This document shows positions 61,466 to 64,000 of a stretch of 64,000 nucleotides of DNA, one piece after another. The notes beneath the pieces were generated by a model, which ran no database searches, was not told where the DNA came from, and saw only the letters and a list, made by a program, of their open reading frames with translations. This stretch comes from an uncultured Parabacteroides sp. Its GTDB lineage: Bacteria > Bacteroidota > Bacteroidia > Bacteroidales > Tannerellaceae. The position numbers were made by a program, and so were the translations under genes. Numbering within the stretch: position 1 is the stretch's first letter; each line of letters starts with the position of its first letter. Location of the stretch: assembly GCF_905196875.1 (NCBI RefSeq), contig NZ_CAJJWO010000009.1, positions 1-64,000 of the forward strand, written 5' to 3'.

Positions 61466-62365
61466 ATGAAAACATTGAATACACTAGGTTTACTTCTTCT
61501 ATTCTCTTTATTCGCACTCAAAGGCGTCAGTCAGGAAAAGGCAACAAATAGTATAAAGGTTATCTCATACAATATCTGGAACGGTTTTGAAAAGGATGCG
61601 ACACGTCAGGCCCGTTTCACCGAATGGATGAATCAGCAAAAGCCGGATATCGTAGCCTTGGAGGAACTTGTCGGCATCAATGAGAAAGACCTCGCTGCAC
61701 TGGCCGCTTCTTATGGTCATCCGTATGTAGCTATCGTGAAAGAAGAGGGTTATCCGGTTGGGCTTACTTCCCGTAAACCTATCGATGTAGTCAAGAAACA
61801 GGTGGAAGGATTTTGGCATGGTATGCTGCATGCGCAAACTTACGGATTAGATATTATCGTTACGCACCTCAGCCCGTTCGAATGGAAATACCGCTTGAAA
61901 GAGGCTGAAGCGATCACACAATATATCCGTGAAAACAATTTGGAATCTTGCATGGTCATGGGCGACTTCAATGCCTATTCCCCTTTTGATGCCGACGAAG
62001 TCGAAACACATACCCAACTCCGGCAGAATATGCAGGACTGGGATAAGAACCATCCCGAATACGGCAATATGCGTGGTGAACAGTTCGACTACTCGGTGTT
62101 GTCCAAATTTCTCTCCATCGGTTTTGCCGATCCCGTCAAGATGTTTGTCCCGGCAGAACAACGGATGTCGTATCCTGCCGCTACCCTCTATGAATGGCAA
62201 TGGGGCGATCCGCGCCTGAAAATGCTTGGCGAACGGTTGGACTATATCCTGGTTTCACCGGCTCTGGCTCCCAGATGTATCGATGCTGCCGTTCACAACG
62301 GAAAGGAGCTGGAAGGGATTTCGGATCATTATCCGGTTAGTATCCGTATGGAACTTCCACAGTAA
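61466..62365 (+). CDS. Endonuclease/exonuclease/phosphatase-fold secreted protein (copy 2)
   Basis: 299 residues, signal peptide MKTLNTLGLLLLFSLFALKGVSQ without lipobox. EEP motifs: SYNIWNGF, LEELVGI, THLSPFEWKYR, MGDFNAYSP, ERLDYILV, SDHYPVSI. Related in fold to the lipoprotein at 60232 but divergent in sequence, so not a recent duplicate. Probably periplasmic or secreted phosphodiesterase of unknown substrate. Its last 29 bases overlap the end of the convergent DUF4249 gene. Confidence 0.9.
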   Translation: MKTLNTLGLLLLFSLFALKGVSQEKATNSIKVISYNIWNGFEKDATRQARFTEWMNQQKPDIVALEELVGINEKDLAALAASYGHPYVAIVKEEGYPVGLTSRKPIDVVKKQVEGFWHGMLHAQTYGLDIIVTHLSPFEWKYRLKEAEAITQYIRENNLESCMVMGDFNAYSPFDADEVETHTQLRQNMQDWDKNHPEYGNMRGEQFDYSVLSKFLSIGFADPVKMFVPAEQRMSYPAATLYEWQWGDPRLKMLGERLDYILVSPALAPRCIDAAVHNGKELEGISDHYPVSIRMELPQ

Positions 62366-63377
62366 GGGTATCCACACTGGCCGCCCCCAATATGCCGGTT
62401 CCTCCGACTACATTACTGAGAACACGTATCGGTTCGGCCAGTCCGGCATCCACCAGATCATTGTTTAATGACAAGTCGTTTAGCTCGGCTAATGCCATCA
62501 AATACTGATAATAGGATTCGGAAAGGGTATACAAATAAACCTTTACATAAGAGGGGGGATCACCGTTAGGATTTTCCTCGGGATAACCTTCTGGAGGATA
62601 AGAACTTCCATAAGAATATCCGGCCAATTTCAATGTATATTCCTGTCCGTTAATCAACTCATCAGAGAAAGGCCGTCCACCATAACCTGATAACCAATCA
62701 TTTCCAAACAACTCATCTAACACAGATATTTTATTTTTAAAAACTGGCTCATAGGAATAATCGATATGGTTACTAGACCAGTAATAGGTTCCCGTAAAAA
62801 CCCTTTCACCTGACTCTTCATCATATTCCATATCAGGAGAACCAAACATAACACGTACCAAATAACAATCTCCCTCTTGCTGTTTATCTTTGAGTGTCGT
62901 TCTATAAACAGTTCGGTAACTATAATATCCATATGAACCGGTATCCTTTTCTCTTACAACCTCTAATTTTAATAATTCCGGTTTTACCGGTAACACACAT
63001 TCCGCAGATATATCCTTAAAACCATCTTTCTCTACCTCAAGACGTATCTTATCACCATCGGACGGAATATAGGAAGCCTTGTAATAAGCAGCTGAATTGT
63101 ACTCACTTTCTTCTACATGCCATGTCATATCTTCTCGGTATTGTCCGTTCACATACAAACTGATTTTCGCATCTTCTATTGTTATATTCGGATTTTCATC
63201 TGTATAAAACCAGGTACGTGATACCGTTGCTGTCAGCGGCATTCCTGTCTGCGCCACACAGTTCAGTACCAATTTAGGATCCGGACGCAAGTGTTCCAGA
63301 TCGACATACTTCACACACGAAGAGAAGATTATTGACAACAGGATAAATAAAATAGTATGTTTTATAAGATATTTCAT
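62337..63377 (-). CDS. DUF4249-type lipoprotein
   Basis: 346 residues. Lipobox LLSIIFSSC-VKYVDLEH; then the family start DLEHLRPDPKLVLNCVAQTGMPLTATVSRTWFYTDENPNITIEDAKISLYVNGQ (in pieces), a beta-rich body and end GILGAASVDTLTVEVPYGY. Genes of this family usually follow a TonB-dependent receptor gene, as here: the receptor stop is 6 bp upstream. It is probably a surface-exposed partner of that receptor; the substrate is unknown. The 3' end overlaps the convergent EEP gene by 29 bp. Confidence 0.88.
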   Translation of the reverse strand: MKYLIKHTILFILLSIIFSSCVKYVDLEHLRPDPKLVLNCVAQTGMPLTATVSRTWFYTDENPNITIEDAKISLYVNGQYREDMTWHVEESEYNSAAYYKASYIPSDGDKIRLEVEKDGFKDISAECVLPVKPELLKLEVVREKDTGSYGYYSYRTVYRTTLKDKQQEGDCYLVRVMFGSPDMEYDEESGERVFTGTYYWSSNHIDYSYEPVFKNKISVLDELFGNDWLSGYGGRPFSDELINGQEYTLKLAGYSYGSSYPPEGYPEENPNGDPPSYVKVYLYTLSESYYQYLMALAELNDLSLNNDLVDAGLAEPIRVLSNVVGGTGILGAASVDTLTVEVPYGY

Positions 63378-63383
63378 AGCTGA

Positions 63384-64000
63384 TTAGAATTTATATGTAT
63401 AAGAAACAGAAGGAATAATAGGCATAATACCTATCTGCTTGAAAGCCGGAACAAACCTTCCCCATTTACTATCCGGATCAGGAACAATCTTTTCTGATTT
63501 GTAAATCATAAATGGATTCATACGGGAATAGACATTATAGATACTAACTGTCCAGATGCCCATCCTCCCTTTTTTCTTTGGGCGATAAATCTTAATTGCC
63601 AAGTCTAAACGATGATAAGACGGCAATTGATAATTATTACGTCTATCATAATAATCAATATTCCCCAAACTACTATTACTCGAATTATAGCCTCCTCCGC
63701 CATAAGAATTATTAGGAGGCAAATCAAGTTTTGGAAAACCCGCTTGCTCGTAGTTCTCCAAAGAAAGCGTCGTATGATTGCCTGAAGCAAACGACCAGGC
63801 AGCCGATAACTCCACTTTTGGAGTTATCTTATACATAGCCACAATATTCAGTTTATGCCGGTTATCAAAACGGGCCGGATAACGTTCACCTTTATTCAAT
63901 TCCGAAAATTTACGATCCGACCAGGAAAGAGTGTAACCCAACCAGCCAGTCAGACGCCCTGTTTCTTTGCGCGCCATCAACTCAGCTCCATAAGAACGTC
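63384..64000 (-). CDS. TonB-dependent receptor, C-terminal part (continues beyond the window)
   Basis: Open to the window edge in the minus frame: RSYGAELMARKETGRLTGWLGYTLSW, SWSFASGNHTTLS, NIDYYDRRNNYQLPSYHRLDLAIKIYRPKKKGRMGIWTVSIYNVYSRMNPFMIY and the final IPSVSYTYKF. These are the last barrel strands of an outer-membrane TonB-dependent receptor of the kind paired with DUF4249 lipoproteins, ending in an aromatic residue as expected. The ATG/TTG near 63980 is internal, not a start. Plug and signal peptide lie outside the window. Confidence 0.88.
   Translation of the reverse strand, partial: RSYGAELMARKETGRLTGWLGYTLSWSDRKFSELNKGERYPARFDNRHKLNIVAMYKITPKVELSAAWSFASGNHTTLSLENYEQAGFPKLDLPPNNSYGGGGYNSSNSSLGNIDYYDRRNNYQLPSYHRLDLAIKIYRPKKKGRMGIWTVSIYNVYSRMNPFMIYKSEKIVPDPDSKWGRFVPAFKQIGIMPIIPSVSYTYKF

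Noticed and set aside
1..64000. tRNA, rRNA, riboswitch, insertion sequence or prophage genes
   Set aside because: No recognisable cloverleaf, rRNA block, transposase, integrase or phage protein was found on either strand.

Overview
The window looks like a chromosome segment of a gut Bacteroidales bacterium, most likely Parabacteroides. Visible support: two SusC/SusD pairs, a hybrid two-component regulator, FecR/ECF-sigma switches, S9 peptidases, promoters of the TTTG / TAnnTTTG type, weak Shine-Dalgarno sites, and a DUF6383-type secreted protein of the kind I associate with Parabacteroides surface layers. The genus is inferred; the order is well supported. I saw no rRNA, tRNA, CRISPR array, insertion sequence or prophage.

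Layout. (1) 1-1.8 kb: tail of a TlpA-like thioredoxin, a DUF4858-like protein and a PlsC acyltransferase. (2) 1.8-11.7 kb: two very large secreted proteins on the minus strand. Upstream of the second (DUF6383 type) a 32-bp inverted repeat flanks a 141-bp segment carrying a Bacteroidales promoter, the architecture of a phase-variable invertible promoter. (3) 11.7-17.4 kb: two lipoproteins, a DPP IV-type peptidase, NudC, and a small ferredoxin / membrane protein / ECF sigma operon. (4) 17.8-31.7 kb: an ABC (MacB/LolD-like) ATPase behind a sigma-54-like promoter, two TlpA-type thioredoxins, an S9 peptidase, a 5'-truncated YjbR remnant, a propeller-like lipoprotein, an NtrC-type response regulator lacking its AAA+ core, and two tandem FtsX/MacB permeases. 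A 22-bp-periodic array of small dyads follows.

(5) 31.8-39.9 kb: transaldolase, then an ECF sigma / FecR / SusC (with STN domain) / SusD unit with no enzyme genes. (6) 39.9-54.4 kb: the most interesting locus, a polysaccharide-utilisation locus read from 54.4 kb downward: cytoplasmic GH130, an MFS transporter, an unrecognised probable glycosidase as a surface lipoprotein, SusC, SusD, a paralogue of that unknown enzyme with an ordinary signal peptide, and a hybrid two-component regulator. Together they describe a complete route: surface cleavage, outer-membrane import, periplasmic cleavage, inner-membrane import, cytoplasmic breakdown of a probably mannose-containing glycoside. (7) 54.8-58.9 kb: an ECF sigma factor, a membrane-anchored protein with a C-terminal beta-barrel, and an LVIVD-repeat lipoprotein, then a possible outer-membrane protein. 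(8) 58.9-64 kb: an SDR oxidoreductase, a decayed AraC regulator, two endonuclease/exonuclease/phosphatase-fold secreted enzymes around a tiny membrane ORF, a DUF4249 lipoprotein, and the C-terminal end of a TonB-dependent receptor running off the window.

All assignments come from reading motifs in the translated sequence. No database search was possible, so family names are recognition-based and residue positions approximate unless stated as exact.
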